Positions 1-9,494 of a DNA stretch of 30,660 nucleotides are shown here, piece by piece. The notes under the pieces were generated by a model. The model saw only the letters and a list, made by a program, of their open reading frames with translations. It was not told the DNA's origin and did no database searches. Made by a program: the position numbers and the translations under genes. The stretch's first letter is position 1, and the number at the start of each line of letters is the position of its first letter. The stretch lies in contig JAWLFC010000030.1 of the NCBI GenBank assembly GCA_041685755.1, positions 1-30,660 on the forward strand. The letters are read 5' to 3'. Origin of the DNA: Sva-07 sp041685755 (GTDB taxonomy: Bacteria > Actinomycetota > Acidimicrobiia > Acidimicrobiales > Ilumatobacteraceae).

Positions 1-525
1 CTGTGGGGCGTCGGCCCCTCGGCCGAGGACCTGCTGGAGCTGATCCGTTCCAACGGTGGCCTCGACGACCCGGTGCTGCGCGATCGGGCGGCGCGACTGC
101 ACATCGAGTCCGAGCTCCTGCGCCTCAACCGGATGCGCAGCCTCAGCGCGACGCTGCAGGGCAAGACGCCCGGACCGGAGGCGTCGATCCAGAAGATCAT
201 GGCCGACGAGCACGGCCAGCACGTGATGGCGCTGGCCAAGGAGGTCGCCGGCGCCGACGGGATGCTGACCGGCTCGGGCCCCGCGGGCACGATCGCGTCG
301 TCGTCGCAGAACGGCCCGACCGAGAACAACCTGAAGTCGACCCGCCAGTACCCCGGCATCGACCCGGTCTGGCACTACGGCTATCTGTTCAGCCCGGCGC
401 TCACCCTGGGCGGGGGCACCTTCGCCGTGCAGCGCAACATCGTCGGCGAGTTCGTGCTCGGCCTGCCCCGCGAGCCGAACCTGGAGCAGGGTCTGACCTG
501 GGCCGAGGCCCGTCACCTGCACTGA
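1..525 (+). CDS. Acyl-CoA dehydrogenase, C-terminal part (5' end outside window)
   Basis: The reading frame is open from the first base and ends in TGA at 523-525, giving about 174 residues of the C-terminal helical domain of a flavin acyl-CoA dehydrogenase. Family-typical features are the helical stretch with SELLRLNRMRSLSATLQG, the segment with ASIQKIMADEHGQ, and the closing RNIVGEFVLGLPREP, which matches the usual end of actinobacterial acyl-CoA dehydrogenases where the last helix lines the FAD/acyl site. Such enzymes oxidise an acyl-CoA to the 2-enoyl-CoA and pass electrons to electron-transferring flavoprotein in the cytoplasm. The substrate cannot be told from this fragment and the N-terminal half is missing. 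ppgK starts 19 nt downstream on the same strand, so the two may be co-transcribed. Confidence 0.85.
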   Translation: MWGVGPSAEDLLELIRSNGGLDDPVLRDRAARLHIESELLRLNRMRSLSATLQGKTPGPEASIQKIMADEHGQHVMALAKEVAGADGMLTGSGPAGTIASSSQNGPTENNLKSTRQYPGIDPVWHYGYLFSPALTLGGGTFAVQRNIVGEFVLGLPREPNLEQGLTWAEARHLH

Positions 526-544
526 TGTCGACGGGGTTCGCATC

Positions 545-1285
545 GTGACGACACGCGGGTACGGCATCGACATCGGGGGCACGGGCATGAAGGCGGCGAT
601 CGTCGACCTCGACACCGGCGACCTCGTCTCCGAGCGTCACCGCATCGCCACGCCGCAACCGGCCACCCCGGAGGCGATGGCGGCGGTGGTGGGCGACCTC
701 GTCGAGGGCCACCGCTGGGACGGCCCGCTCGGGGTCGCGTTCCCGGCGATCGTCCAGCACGGGGTGGTGAAGCTCGCCGCCAACATCGACGCCAGCTGGA
801 TCGGCGTCGACGCCGACCGGCTCTTCAGCGACGTCACCGGCCACGATGTCTCCCTCGTCAACGACGCCGACGCCGCCGGCATCGCCGAGATGCGCTTCGG
901 GGCCGGCCGGGACCGGCGCGGCGTCGTGCTGATGCTCACGTTCGGGACCGGCATCGGCTCGGGGCTGTTCGTCGACGGGACGCTCGTGCCCAACACCGAA
1001 CTCGGTCATCTCGAACTCGACGGCCACGATGCCGAGACACGCGCCTCGGCGCTGGTGCGCGAACGGGAAGGGCTCGGCTGGGACGAGTGGACGCCCCGGG
1101 TGGAGCGCTACCTCCGCCACGTCGAGATGCTGTTCTCGCCCGACCTGATCATCGTCGGCGGGGGCGCGTCCAAGTCGGCCGACGACTGGCTGCCCCGGAT
1201 CACGATCGACACCGAGATCGTGGCGGCGGAGATGGCCAACAACGCCGGCATCGTCGGCGCCGCCCTCGTCGCCGAGCGCGCCTGA
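545..1285 (+). CDS. ppgK: Polyphosphate glucokinase (ROK family)
   Basis: A 246-residue cytoplasmic kinase expected to phosphorylate glucose to glucose-6-phosphate using inorganic polyphosphate (and often ATP). The N-terminal phosphate-binding loop GIDIGGTGMKAAIVD lies at residues 7-21; the LVNDADAAG segment, the second phosphate loop TFGTGIGSGLFVDG and the NTELGHLELDGHDAE segment follow in the order and wording of mycobacterial PpgK. A typical ROK zinc-binding cysteine motif is absent, as is usual for this subfamily. The start is GTG at 545, which puts the phosphate loop at the normal distance from the N terminus; no clear ribosome binding site or promoter box is visible, so it may depend on transcription of the upstream gene. 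It converges with the antiporter gene with only 4 nt between stop codons. It feeds the same sugar phosphate as pgi and pgl further along. Confidence 0.93.
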   Translation: MTTRGYGIDIGGTGMKAAIVDLDTGDLVSERHRIATPQPATPEAMAAVVGDLVEGHRWDGPLGVAFPAIVQHGVVKLAANIDASWIGVDADRLFSDVTGHDVSLVNDADAAGIAEMRFGAGRDRRGVVLMLTFGTGIGSGLFVDGTLVPNTELGHLELDGHDAETRASALVREREGLGWDEWTPRVERYLRHVEMLFSPDLIIVGGGASKSADDWLPRITIDTEIVAAEMANNAGIVGAALVAERA

Positions 1286-1289
1286 GCGG

Positions 1290-2399
<1,110 letters not shown>

Positions 2400-2420
2400 C
2401 AGGCGCCCGAGGCTAGGCCG

Positions 2421-5400
2421 TCATCGGGTCGTCTTCGACCCGATGCGTCGGGCCAGTTCGCTGCGGTAGGCGGCGGCACGACGCAGCTTGAGGTGCTCGT
2501 AGCCGCGGACCCGATCGGGGAGCCAGGCGATCTCGACGGCCTCGTCGAGGCCGTCGAGGTCGAGGCCGGCGCCGAGACGTTCGACGGCGGCGACGTACTC
2601 GGGGATCATCGCCCGTTCGACGCGGCGGACCTCGGCCCAGCGGAACGGGTCGGCCAGCGTGCCCCGCAGACCCGTCGCGGCCCGCAGCACCCGCATCGTC
2701 GGCACCGCCGTGCGCCGCAGCTCGAGCTTGCGGTCGAACCCGAGCGCCCGCAGCATCGGCGGGTGGAGGTGGTAGGTGACCGTGGTGCGCGGACCGCCGA
2801 CGGCCCGGTACGCGTCCTGGGCCTCGTCGGCCAACAGCAGTCGGGCGACCTCGTACTCGTCCTTGTACGCCATCAACTTGTGCAGGTTGCGGGCGACCGC
2901 CTCGGTGAATCGCGTGGAGGCGGGGTCGACGCGTTGCTCGGCTCGGCGGGCGTCGGCGACGACCGCTCGGAAGCGGGCGGCGTACGTGTCGGACTGGTAG
3001 TCGACGAGGTCGTCGGCCAGCCGCTCGATCAACTCGTCGAGGGTCTCGGGCGCGTGCGTCACCGGAAGGTCGGCGGCTCGCTCGACCGACGCGGGATCGG
3101 CCGCCCAGGCGCGGCCCCAGCGCAGTGCCGCCAGGTTGGTGTCGACGGCGACGCCGTTGAGCTCGATCGCCCGCTCGATCGCATCGACGGGCACCGGGAC
3201 CGCCCCGATCTGCACGGCGGCGCCCAGCACCATGATGTTGGCGGTCGTCGTCGAGCCGAGCAGTGCCTCGGCGAGGCCGGCGGCGTCGAGGTACCGGTTG
3301 TCGGCCGGGCGCGACACGTCCTCGACCCGGGTGACGAGCTGCGAGCCGGAGGGGGGCGCCAGATCGGGATGGACCACCATCTGGCCCGTCGGCACCGAGT
3401 CGGTCGAGGCGACCACGACCGTCCGGCCCGCCCGGCACTCGTCGAGGTTGGTGTCGTTGGCGCCGACGAGCAGGTCGAACGCCAGCACGACGTCGACACC
3501 GCCGGCGTCGGCGTGGTTGGTGTCGCTCGGCGTGCCGCCGGTGATCCGGACGTCGCTGACGACCGGGCCGGCCTTCTGCGAGAGCCCGGTCTGGTCGAGG
3601 CCGCGGACGTCGCGTCCGGCGAGCATCGCCGCGGTGCCGAGGATCTGGCTGACGGTGACGACACCGGTACCGCCGATGCCGGTCATGCGGACCGTGACGT
3701 CGTGGGCGTCGACGATCGCCGGGGCGGGCGCGGGGAGGTCGCTCGGCGGCTCGGGGCGGGAGCGGCGCTCGCGGGCGTCGTCGGCGGAGTCGGTCGTGAC
3801 GGTCGCGAACGACGGGCAGTCGCCCTGCAGGCACGAGAAGTCGAAGTTGCAGCTCGTCTGGTGGATCCGGGTCTTGCGGCCCCACGGCGTGTCGACCGGC
3901 TGCACCGAGAGGCAGTTGCTCGTGTCGCCGCAGTCGCCGCAGCCCTCGCAGACCCGTTCGTTGATCACGACGCGGAACCCCGGCGTCGGGATCGTGCCCC
4001 GGGCCCGGCCCCGCCGGTTCTCGGCGGCGCAGGCCTGGTCGTGGAGCAGCACGGTGACGCCGGGGGTGGCGGCGAGCACCCGCTCGGCGTCGGCGAAGCG
4101 CGATCGGTCCCACACCTCGACCGCGTCGGGGAACGCCGAGCGCGGATACCGGTCCGGGTCGTCGCTCGTCACGATCACCCGGCTCACGCCCTCGTGGAGC
4201 AGCAGGCCGGTGACGTCGGGGACCGACATCTGACCCTGCGGATCCTGTCCGCCGGTCATCGCCACCGTGCCGTTGTAGAGGAGCTTGTAGGTGATGTGCA
4301 CGCCGGCGGCGACCGCGGCCCGCACCGCGAGCGACCCCGAGTGGAAGAACGTGCCGTCACCGAGGTTCTGCACGAGATGGTCACGTCCGACGAACGGGGC
4401 CATCCCGATCCACTGGGCGCCCTCGGTGCCCATGCACGTCAGCCCCACGAGGTCGCCGACGCGCTCGGGTTCCATCATCGCCACCATGGCGTGGCAGCCG
4501 ATGCCGCCGCCGACCAGCGTGCCCGGCTCGGCGCGGGTGCTGCGGTTGTGCGGGCAGCCCGAGCAGTAGAACGGCGCCCGGTCGACCGTGAGCGGGATCC
4601 GCTCGCGGCGTGGTGCCGTCAGCTCGTCGAGGCGGCGCAGACGATCGCCGAGGCGGGCAGCGAGGCGGGCGTGGAGCGGAGCCAGCAGAGTGTCGACGTC
4701 GAGCGTGCCGTGGCCGGGCACGAGCAGCGTGCCGTGCTCGTCGCGCCGCCCGACGACACGGGGGTGGTGGGCGCCGTCGTAGAACGACGCCTTCAGCAGC
4801 TGTTCGAGCGTCGGGTTCTTCTCCTCGACCACCAGCACCTCGTCGAGTCCCTCGGCGAACTCGCGGGCCTGGGCGGGGTCGAGCGGCACCGGCATCAACA
4901 GCTGGAACAGTCGGACACCGGCGGCGCGCAGATCGTCGTCGGACGACAAGCCGAGCAGACCGAGGGCCCGGCGGACCTCGTGATACGTGTGACCGCAGGC
5001 GGCGATGCCGAGCCAGTCGTCGACGGTGCGGGTGACCACCCGGTTGAGGTGGTTCTCGACGCCGTAGCGGCGGGCGAGACCCCAGCGGACCTCCTGGAAC
5101 TCGCGTTCCATGTCGAGCGTGTACGGCGTGATCAGCCGCCCGCTGGGGTGGGGGTGGAACGGTTCGCCGTCGACCTCGACGACCGGCGCCGTCGCCCGCA
5201 CACGGTCGGGGTGAACGTCGACGGTGCCGGTGCCGTCGGCGACGGCGGTGACGAGCTTCAGGCCCGACCACACCCCGCACGACCGCGACAGGGCGACGGC
5301 GTGGCGGCTCAGGTCGAGCGCCTCCTGGACATCGCCGGGGAACAGCACCGGCATGTGGAGATCGACCATCGTGGCGTCGCTCGACGACGGCAGCGTCGAC

Positions 5401-5888
5401 GACTTCGCCGCCGGATCGTCGCCCACCACGGCGACCACGCCACCGTGCATCGACGTGCCGGCGAACACGGCGTGGCGGATGGCGTCGCTGCTGCGGTCGA
5501 AGCCCGGACCCTTGCCGTACCAGACCCCGACGACGCCGTCGTAGCGGGCGTCGCCGAGCGTCATCGCCAGCTGGCTGCCCATCACCGAGGTGGCGGCGAG
5601 CTCCTCGTTGACCGCCGGCTGGATCACGATCGGCAGGTCGGCGACGGTGCGGGCGGCGCGCCGGAGTTCCTCGGTGAACGTGCCGACCGGTGAGCCCTGG
5701 TAGCCCGAGGCGAACGCAGCGGTCGTCAACCCGAGGCGCCGATCGAGGCGCAGCTGGTCGACCGGGAGCCGGGCGACGGCCTGCACGCCGGTCAGGAAGA
5801 CCCGGCCGTCCTCGAGACGGAACCGGTCGTCGAGTTCGTAGCCGCGCACGACCCGGTCGTGATCGATGCCCCCACTGTCGATCGTCAT
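2421..5888 (-). CDS. Indolepyruvate:ferredoxin oxidoreductase, fused alpha/gamma form
   Basis: A 1155-residue cytoplasmic enzyme expected to decarboxylate aryl or branched 2-oxoacids to acyl-CoA with thiamine diphosphate and iron-sulfur clusters. Residues 1-420 resemble the pyrimidine-binding half; GCPHNRST (445-451) and the TPP-binding half follow, with GDGTFFHSG at 511-519 and the conserved LLYNGTVAMTGGQ at 537-549. A ferredoxin-like block carries cysteines 647, 650, 653 and 659, then 680, 686 and 691. The C-terminal part, from about 731, is the gamma domain (VRMTGIGGTGVVTVSQIL, GLDQTGLSQKAGPV). Archaeal enzymes split these into IorA and IorB; the single long chain is the form known from aerobic bacteria. 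ATG at 5888 is preceded by GGAGGG, a good ribosome binding site. The antiporter follows after 21 nt. Context with a liv importer and acyl-CoA genes fits amino-acid breakdown, but the substrate is inferred. Confidence 0.92.
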   Translation of the reverse strand: MTIDSGGIDHDRVVRGYELDDRFRLEDGRVFLTGVQAVARLPVDQLRLDRRLGLTTAAFASGYQGSPVGTFTEELRRAARTVADLPIVIQPAVNEELAATSVMGSQLAMTLGDARYDGVVGVWYGKGPGFDRSSDAIRHAVFAGTSMHGGVVAVVGDDPAAKSSTLPSSSDATMVDLHMPVLFPGDVQEALDLSRHAVALSRSCGVWSGLKLVTAVADGTGTVDVHPDRVRATAPVVEVDGEPFHPHPSGRLITPYTLDMEREFQEVRWGLARRYGVENHLNRVVTRTVDDWLGIAACGHTYHEVRRALGLLGLSSDDDLRAAGVRLFQLLMPVPLDPAQAREFAEGLDEVLVVEEKNPTLEQLLKASFYDGAHHPRVVGRRDEHGTLLVPGHGTLDVDTLLAPLHARLAARLGDRLRRLDELTAPRRERIPLTVDRAPFYCSGCPHNRSTRAEPGTLVGGGIGCHAMVAMMEPERVGDLVGLTCMGTEGAQWIGMAPFVGRDHLVQNLGDGTFFHSGSLAVRAAVAAGVHITYKLLYNGTVAMTGGQDPQGQMSVPDVTGLLLHEGVSRVIVTSDDPDRYPRSAFPDAVEVWDRSRFADAERVLAATPGVTVLLHDQACAAENRRGRARGTIPTPGFRVVINERVCEGCGDCGDTSNCLSVQPVDTPWGRKTRIHQTSCNFDFSCLQGDCPSFATVTTDSADDARERRSRPEPPSDLPAPAPAIVDAHDVTVRMTGIGGTGVVTVSQILGTAAMLAGRDVRGLDQTGLSQKAGPVVSDVRITGGTPSDTNHADAGGVDVVLAFDLLVGANDTNLDECRAGRTVVVASTDSVPTGQMVVHPDLAPPSGSQLVTRVEDVSRPADNRYLDAAGLAEALLGSTTTANIMVLGAAVQIGAVPVPVDAIERAIELNGVAVDTNLAALRWGRAWAADPASVERAADLPVTHAPETLDELIERLADDLVDYQSDTYAARFRAVVADARRAEQRVDPASTRFTEAVARNLHKLMAYKDEYEVARLLLADEAQDAYRAVGGPRTTVTYHLHPPMLRALGFDRKLELRRTAVPTMRVLRAATGLRGTLADPFRWAEVRRVERAMIPEYVAAVERLGAGLDLDGLDEAVEIAWLPDRVRGYEHLKLRRAAAYRSELARRIGSKTTR

Positions 5889-5954
5889 CGGCCCTCCTCG
5901 TCGGTGCGCCCCCTCCTTTGTACCCCATCACGGCACCCCGAACCACCCCACCCC

Positions 5955-6020
5955 ACCTGCGCGTCCGGACCCGACCCCGACGCGCACCTGCGCGTCCGGA
6001 CCCGACCCCGACGCGCAGGT
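5955..6020. repeat. 31-bp direct repeat (two copies) closing in an 11-bp hairpin
   Basis: Two identical 31-bp units abut at 5955-5985 and 5986-6016. The second unit plus AGGT forms a perfect inverted repeat: ACCTGCGCGTC at 5986-5996 pairs with GACGCGCAGGT at 6010-6020 around a 13-nt loop. The hairpin ends 2 nt beyond the stop codon of the MmyB-type regulator, so it may act as its terminator although no T-run follows. The same core recurs, inverted, at 9495-9561. Confidence 0.85.
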
Positions 6021-6022
6021 GC

Positions 6023-6853
6023 TCAGACCAGGTAGCGGCGCACGGCGAGACGTTCGGCGGAGTCGTCGCCGGGCACCGGCAGCTGGGCGACGACGCGCAG
6101 CGACGGCCACTCCGCCGGGGTGAGCTGCTGGTACTCGAACGTCAGCTCACCGGCGGCGGGATGGCGGAAGCGGCGCAGGCGGGTCTCGAATCCCGACACG
6201 TCGTGCTCGCTCCACCAGGCAGCGAAGTCACCGCTCTCGCTCGACAGCAGGGCGACGAGCTCGACCATCGCCGGATCGTGACGGACCGGGGTGGTGGCCG
6301 AGCGGAACTCGGCGAGCGCCTGGCGGGCGTGGATGTCCCAGTCGACGATCAGCTCGCGCGTGGCCGGGTCGGCGAACAGCACCCACATCAGGTTCCGCCG
6401 CGGCGGCTCGAGTTCGGCGATGCGGGGATAGAGCCGGGCCTGGGCGGCGTTCCAGCCGACGAAGTCCCACACCGGGCCGAGCACGTACGCCGGCGCCGGC
6501 ATGAGGGCGTCGAGCAGTCGGACGAGCGCGTTCGGTGCCTCGGCCGGCGCGGCGACGGTCGCCGTGCCGGGCTCGGTCAACGACAGCAGGTGATCGACAC
6601 CGGCGTCGTCGAGGCGCAACGCCCGCCCGATCGAACGCAGCACGTCGTGCGAGGCGTTGATCCTGCGGCCCTGCTCGAGCCACGTGTACCACGTGAGCGA
6701 CACCCCGGCGAGCATCGCCACCTCCTCGCGGCGCAGCCCCGGCGTGCGCCGACCCCGGCCGCTCGGCAGGCCGACCTGTTCGGGGCGCGTCGCCTCCCGG
6801 CGGGTCCGCAGGAACTCCGCGAGTTCCCGGCGATGGTCCGACGTGGTGGCCAT
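6023..6853 (-). CDS. XRE-family transcriptional regulator with MmyB-like ligand-binding domain
   Basis: A 276-residue DNA-binding protein. The N-terminal helix-turn-helix lies at about residues 12-90, with the subfamily hallmark RRTPGLRREEVAMLAGVS (36-53) followed by WYTWLEQGR (55-63). The rest is the MmyB-like ligand-binding domain, recognisable by VWDFVGWNAAQ and RNLMWVLFADP. Members usually repress or activate a neighbouring oxidoreductase or their own gene in response to a small, often fatty, ligand. ATG at 6853 is chosen because it starts directly at MATTSDHRRELAEFL, the usual family N terminus; an in-frame GTG at 6880 would add nine residues. A perfect 20-bp palindrome lies 42 nt upstream of the ATG, suggesting autoregulation. 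The usual divergently oriented target gene is absent: the gene upstream (ZIP transporter) is on the same strand. Confidence 0.9.
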   Translation of the reverse strand: MATTSDHRRELAEFLRTRREATRPEQVGLPSGRGRRTPGLRREEVAMLAGVSLTWYTWLEQGRRINASHDVLRSIGRALRLDDAGVDHLLSLTEPGTATVAAPAEAPNALVRLLDALMPAPAYVLGPVWDFVGWNAAQARLYPRIAELEPPRRNLMWVLFADPATRELIVDWDIHARQALAEFRSATTPVRHDPAMVELVALLSSESGDFAAWWSEHDVSGFETRLRRFRHPAAGELTFEYQQLTPAEWPSLRVVAQLPVPGDDSAERLAVRRYLV

Positions 6854-6895
6854 GGCGACAGTCAAGCAACTCCCACTCACGCCACCGACCCGATC

Positions 6896-6915
6896 GCTGA
6901 ATCACGTGATTCAGC
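6896..6915. promoter_or_regulatory. Perfect 20-bp palindrome, candidate operator
   Basis: GCTGAATCACGTGATTCAGC is identical to its reverse complement over all 20 positions and is AT-richer than its surroundings. It lies between the stop of the ZIP transporter gene (12 nt away) and the start of the XRE/MmyB-type regulator gene. A gapless palindrome makes a poor terminator hairpin but a typical dimer binding site, so autoregulation by the regulator is the likely role (inference). Confidence 0.7.
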
Positions 6916-6926
6916 GTGCGGTCATC

Positions 6927-7664
6927 TCAGGCCAGCTGGGTGGCCGCGAGGAGGATGACGAGCCCGGCGACGAACGCCCCCGTCGTCTCGAGCTTGTCGC
7001 GGGTGCGTTCCTCCGAGGTGATCTCCGGGAGCAGGTCGGCGGCGGCGATGTACACGAAGTTGCCTGCCGCGAACGGCAGCAGGTACGCGACCTCGACGTG
7101 TTCGGCCATGGCGTACGCGACCAGGGCACCGACCAGGAACGTCAACGCCGAGACGAAGTTCCACAGCAGCGCCGAACGTCGCTGCCAGCCGCTGTGCATC
7201 AGCACACCGAAGTCGCCGAGTTCCTGGGGGACCTCGTGGGCCGCGGCGACGAGCCAGGCGACGATGCCGACTCGCACATCGACCACGAAGGCCCCGCCGA
7301 CGGCCAGCCCGCCGATGAAGTTGTGCAGGCCGTCGGCCAGCAGGATCAGATAGCCGAGCGGGCGGTGCGTCGTGTGGTCGGCGCGGTGGCAGTGATGCCA
7401 GTGGAGGAACTGTTCGAGGACGAAGAACACCAGGAATCCCGCCACCAGAGCGACGTAGACCCCGAGGCGATTGCCGATGGCGTCGATCGCCTCGGGGAGC
7501 ATGTGGAACAGCGCGCCACCGAGCAGGGATCCTGCTGCCAGCCCCACGATCGGGAGCAGGACCCGATCGAGCGTCGCCGGCGGCATCAGCACGCTGACGG
7601 TGCCGACGAGCGCCAGCGAACTCATGGCGAGTCCCGCCAGGACGATCCAGGCGAGTGTCGACAT
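6927..7664 (-). CDS. ZIP-family divalent metal transporter
   Basis: A 245-residue membrane protein with about eight hydrophobic segments. Family motifs are the TM4 signature LHNFIGGLAVG (113-123) and the TM5 signature AAHEVPQELGDFG (141-153), which carry the metal-binding histidines and glutamate. The cytoplasmic loop at about 88-100 is histidine-rich (HWHHCH, then HTTH), a usual metal-sensing loop of this family. FHMLPEA near residue 53 is also typical. ZIP proteins move zinc or other divalent metals into the cytoplasm; the exact metal is not readable here. It starts 12 nt downstream of the glycine-zipper protein gene on the same strand, indicating an operon, and the MmyB-type regulator lies next downstream past the palindrome. 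Confidence 0.9.
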   Translation of the reverse strand: MSTLAWIVLAGLAMSSLALVGTVSVLMPPATLDRVLLPIVGLAAGSLLGGALFHMLPEAIDAIGNRLGVYVALVAGFLVFFVLEQFLHWHHCHRADHTTHRPLGYLILLADGLHNFIGGLAVGGAFVVDVRVGIVAWLVAAAHEVPQELGDFGVLMHSGWQRRSALLWNFVSALTFLVGALVAYAMAEHVEVAYLLPFAAGNFVYIAAADLLPEITSEERTRDKLETTGAFVAGLVILLAATQLA

Positions 7665-7676
7665 CGCCGGGCCCGA

Positions 7677-8258
7677 TCAACCGCCCCGGTGTCGGCGGCG
7701 TCCCAGGTGGACGGGTTCGACCGGGTGGATCCGGCCCGAGTGTCGTTCCATCACCTGGCGAACCGCGTCGGGGTGGCCGTGGGTGCACACCACCACCAGC
7801 ACCTCGCCGGGCTCGAGCGGGGTGAAGGTGAGGTCGTGGTGGGCATTCCACCCCTCGTCGCCGGCGGCGGCACCGACGTAGGCGCCGACCATCCCTCCCC
7901 AGAGCGCCGACGCCCCGGCGAGAGCGAACATGCCACCGAGGCCGATCAGCCCGATACCCGGCACGACGAGCCCGGCGAGCGCGACCCCGGCGATGGCGCC
8001 GATCGGTGTGCCGACGAGGGCGCCCACCTCGGTGTCGCGCACGAGATCGAGGTCCTCGTCGTGTTCGAACACCACCGAGTCGTCGCCGTGGACGGCGACA
8101 CCGAGATGCTCGCTGCCCAGCCCGAGCGCCAGCAGCTGCTCGATCGCCGTGGTCGCCGTCTCACGATCGGGGAACACCGCGGCGAGATGGTCGTGCTCGG
8201 CGTGGGCCGCGATGTCCTCGGGCGAGAACGGTCCGCTGTCGAAGGTGTCGTCGGTCAT
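7677..8258 (-). CDS. Glycine-zipper membrane protein with YflT/stress-protein-like N-terminal domain
   Basis: A 193-residue protein. Residues 23-75 (HLAAVFPDRETATTAIEQLL and following) resemble the heat-induced stress protein YflT / general stress protein 17M domain, which folds like a small alpha/beta sandwich. Residues 78-132 are a long glycine/alanine-rich hydrophobic hairpin (VGALVGTPIGAIAGVALAG ... GIGLIGLGG ... GGMVGAYVGAAAG), typical of glycine-zipper membrane segments. A short domain follows with LEPGEVLVVVCTH (148-160), and the tail is basic (GRRRHRGG). ATG at 8258 has an AGGAG-type ribosome binding site about ten bases upstream. It is the first gene of a likely operon with the ZIP transporter 12 nt downstream. 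The role is unknown; domain assignment is by eye, so moderate certainty. Confidence 0.7.
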   Translation of the reverse strand: MTDDTFDSGPFSPEDIAAHAEHDHLAAVFPDRETATTAIEQLLALGLGSEHLGVAVHGDDSVVFEHDEDLDLVRDTEVGALVGTPIGAIAGVALAGLVVPGIGLIGLGGMFALAGASALWGGMVGAYVGAAAGDEGWNAHHDLTFTPLEPGEVLVVVCTHGHPDAVRQVMERHSGRIHPVEPVHLGRRRHRGG

Positions 8259-8360
8259 GGTGCCTGCTCCTGTCTCGGTGTACGACTCGAACGAACCACG
8301 GATCGCTCCGGCCGCCCAGGGCCCAAGGACATGGGCATCGCCAACGCGAGCGCCGGGCAA

Positions 8361-8366
8361 TACGGT
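8361..8366 (+). promoter_or_regulatory. -10 box (TACGGT), leaderless-type promoter of the M20 peptidase gene
   Basis: TACGGT ends 6 nt before the GTG start at 8373, with no ribosome binding site between. This spacing puts the transcript start at or next to the start codon. Confidence 0.5.
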
Positions 8367-8372
8367 GGGGCC

Positions 8373-9488
8373 GTGAGTTCGCCGCCGATCGATTCGCCGA
8401 CCGTTCCCTCGCCGTCCGTCGACGCGATGCTCGACGACCTGCGCACGTTGGTCGAGATCGAGTCGCCATCGCTCGATCTGGCGGCGCTGCGGCGCTCGGC
8501 CGACGCCCTCGCGGCGATGATCGAACGGTTGCTCGGGCGACCGGCCACGCTGATCGACAGCCCGGCCGGGCCCCACGTGCACTGGTCGGGTGGTGGCGCA
8601 CCGACGGTGCTGCTGCTCGGGCACCACGACACGGTCTTCCCGATCGGGGCCCTCGCTGCCCGGCCGTTCGCGGTCACCGACGGGCGGGTGACCGGGCCGG
8701 GCGTGTTCGACATGCTCGCCGGGATCGTGCAGGCGCTGCACGGCCTGGCGGCACTCGATGACCTGTCCGGTGTGGAACTGCTGTTCAGTGCCGACGAGGA
8801 GGTCGGCTCGACGGCGTCGAGGGCGCTGATCGAGGAGCGGGCGCAGGCCTGTGGCGCGGTGCTGGTGCTCGAGCCGTCGGCCGACGGCGGTGCGCTCAAG
8901 ACCGGCCGCAAGGGGTGCGGCACCTTCGACGTCGTCGTCGGCGGCCGGGCAGCGCACGCCGGCCTCGAACCCGAGCGCGGCGTCAACGCGCTCGTCGAGG
9001 TCGCCCATCAGGTGTTGGCGATCAACCGGCTGGGCCGCCCCGAGGTCGGCACCACCGTGACGCCGACGGTGGCATCGGTCGGGACCGCCGACAACGTCGT
9101 ACCGGCGCAGGGACGCATCAAGGTCGACGTCCGCGTCGAGTCGGCCGAGGAGAAGGACCGTGTCGAATCGGCGATGGCGGCGCTGCGACCCGTCGACACC
9201 GAGGCGACGGTCGAGGTCACCGGGGCAGTCAACCGTCCGCCGATGCCGGAGTCGGCGTCGGCGACGCTGATGCCGCTCGCCGAGGCGGTTGCGCCGGGCA
9301 TCCAGGGCCACGCCGTCGGCGGCGGCAGCGACGGCAACTTCACCGCCGCGATCGGCGTCCCGACGCTCGACGGTCTCGGCGCCGTCGGTGGCGGCGCCCA
9401 CGCCGACCACGAGTACGTCGTGGTCGACACGATGCCCGAGCGTGCCCGTCTGATCGCCGCCCTCGTCGCCGCGATCTGCGCCCCCTGA
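8373..9488 (+). CDS. M20-family metallopeptidase (glutamate carboxypeptidase-like)
   Basis: A 371-residue di-zinc peptidase. Metal and catalytic residues are in place: GHHDTV (H84, D86), GPGVFDM (D113), the catalytic and ligand glutamates in SADEEVGS (E142, E143), VLEPSA (E167), GRAAHAG (H195) in the dimerisation domain, and the C-terminal GAHADHEYV histidine. The order and the lid domain match the carboxypeptidase G2 branch of family M20, which removes C-terminal glutamate or similar residues from peptides and folates. No signal peptide is visible, so it should act in the cytoplasm. The GTG start at 8373 is supported by a leaderless -10 box just upstream; the N-terminal 15 residues are Pro/Ser-rich. 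It converges with argG across a palindromic repeat. The true substrate is unknown. Confidence 0.88.
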   Translation: MSSPPIDSPTVPSPSVDAMLDDLRTLVEIESPSLDLAALRRSADALAAMIERLLGRPATLIDSPAGPHVHWSGGGAPTVLLLGHHDTVFPIGALAARPFAVTDGRVTGPGVFDMLAGIVQALHGLAALDDLSGVELLFSADEEVGSTASRALIEERAQACGAVLVLEPSADGGALKTGRKGCGTFDVVVGGRAAHAGLEPERGVNALVEVAHQVLAINRLGRPEVGTTVTPTVASVGTADNVVPAQGRIKVDVRVESAEEKDRVESAMAALRPVDTEATVEVTGAVNRPPMPESASATLMPLAEAVAPGIQGHAVGGGSDGNFTAAIGVPTLDGLGAVGGGAHADHEYVVVDTMPERARLIAALVAAICAP

Positions 9489-9494
9489 CCGCGC

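Noticed and set aside
2493..5693. A 1066-codon open frame on the plus strand opposite the oxidoreductase gene
   Set aside because: It mirrors the codon structure of the real gene (Arg/Val/Asp-rich, no motif) and has no promoter or ribosome binding site; it is an antisense artefact of GC bias.
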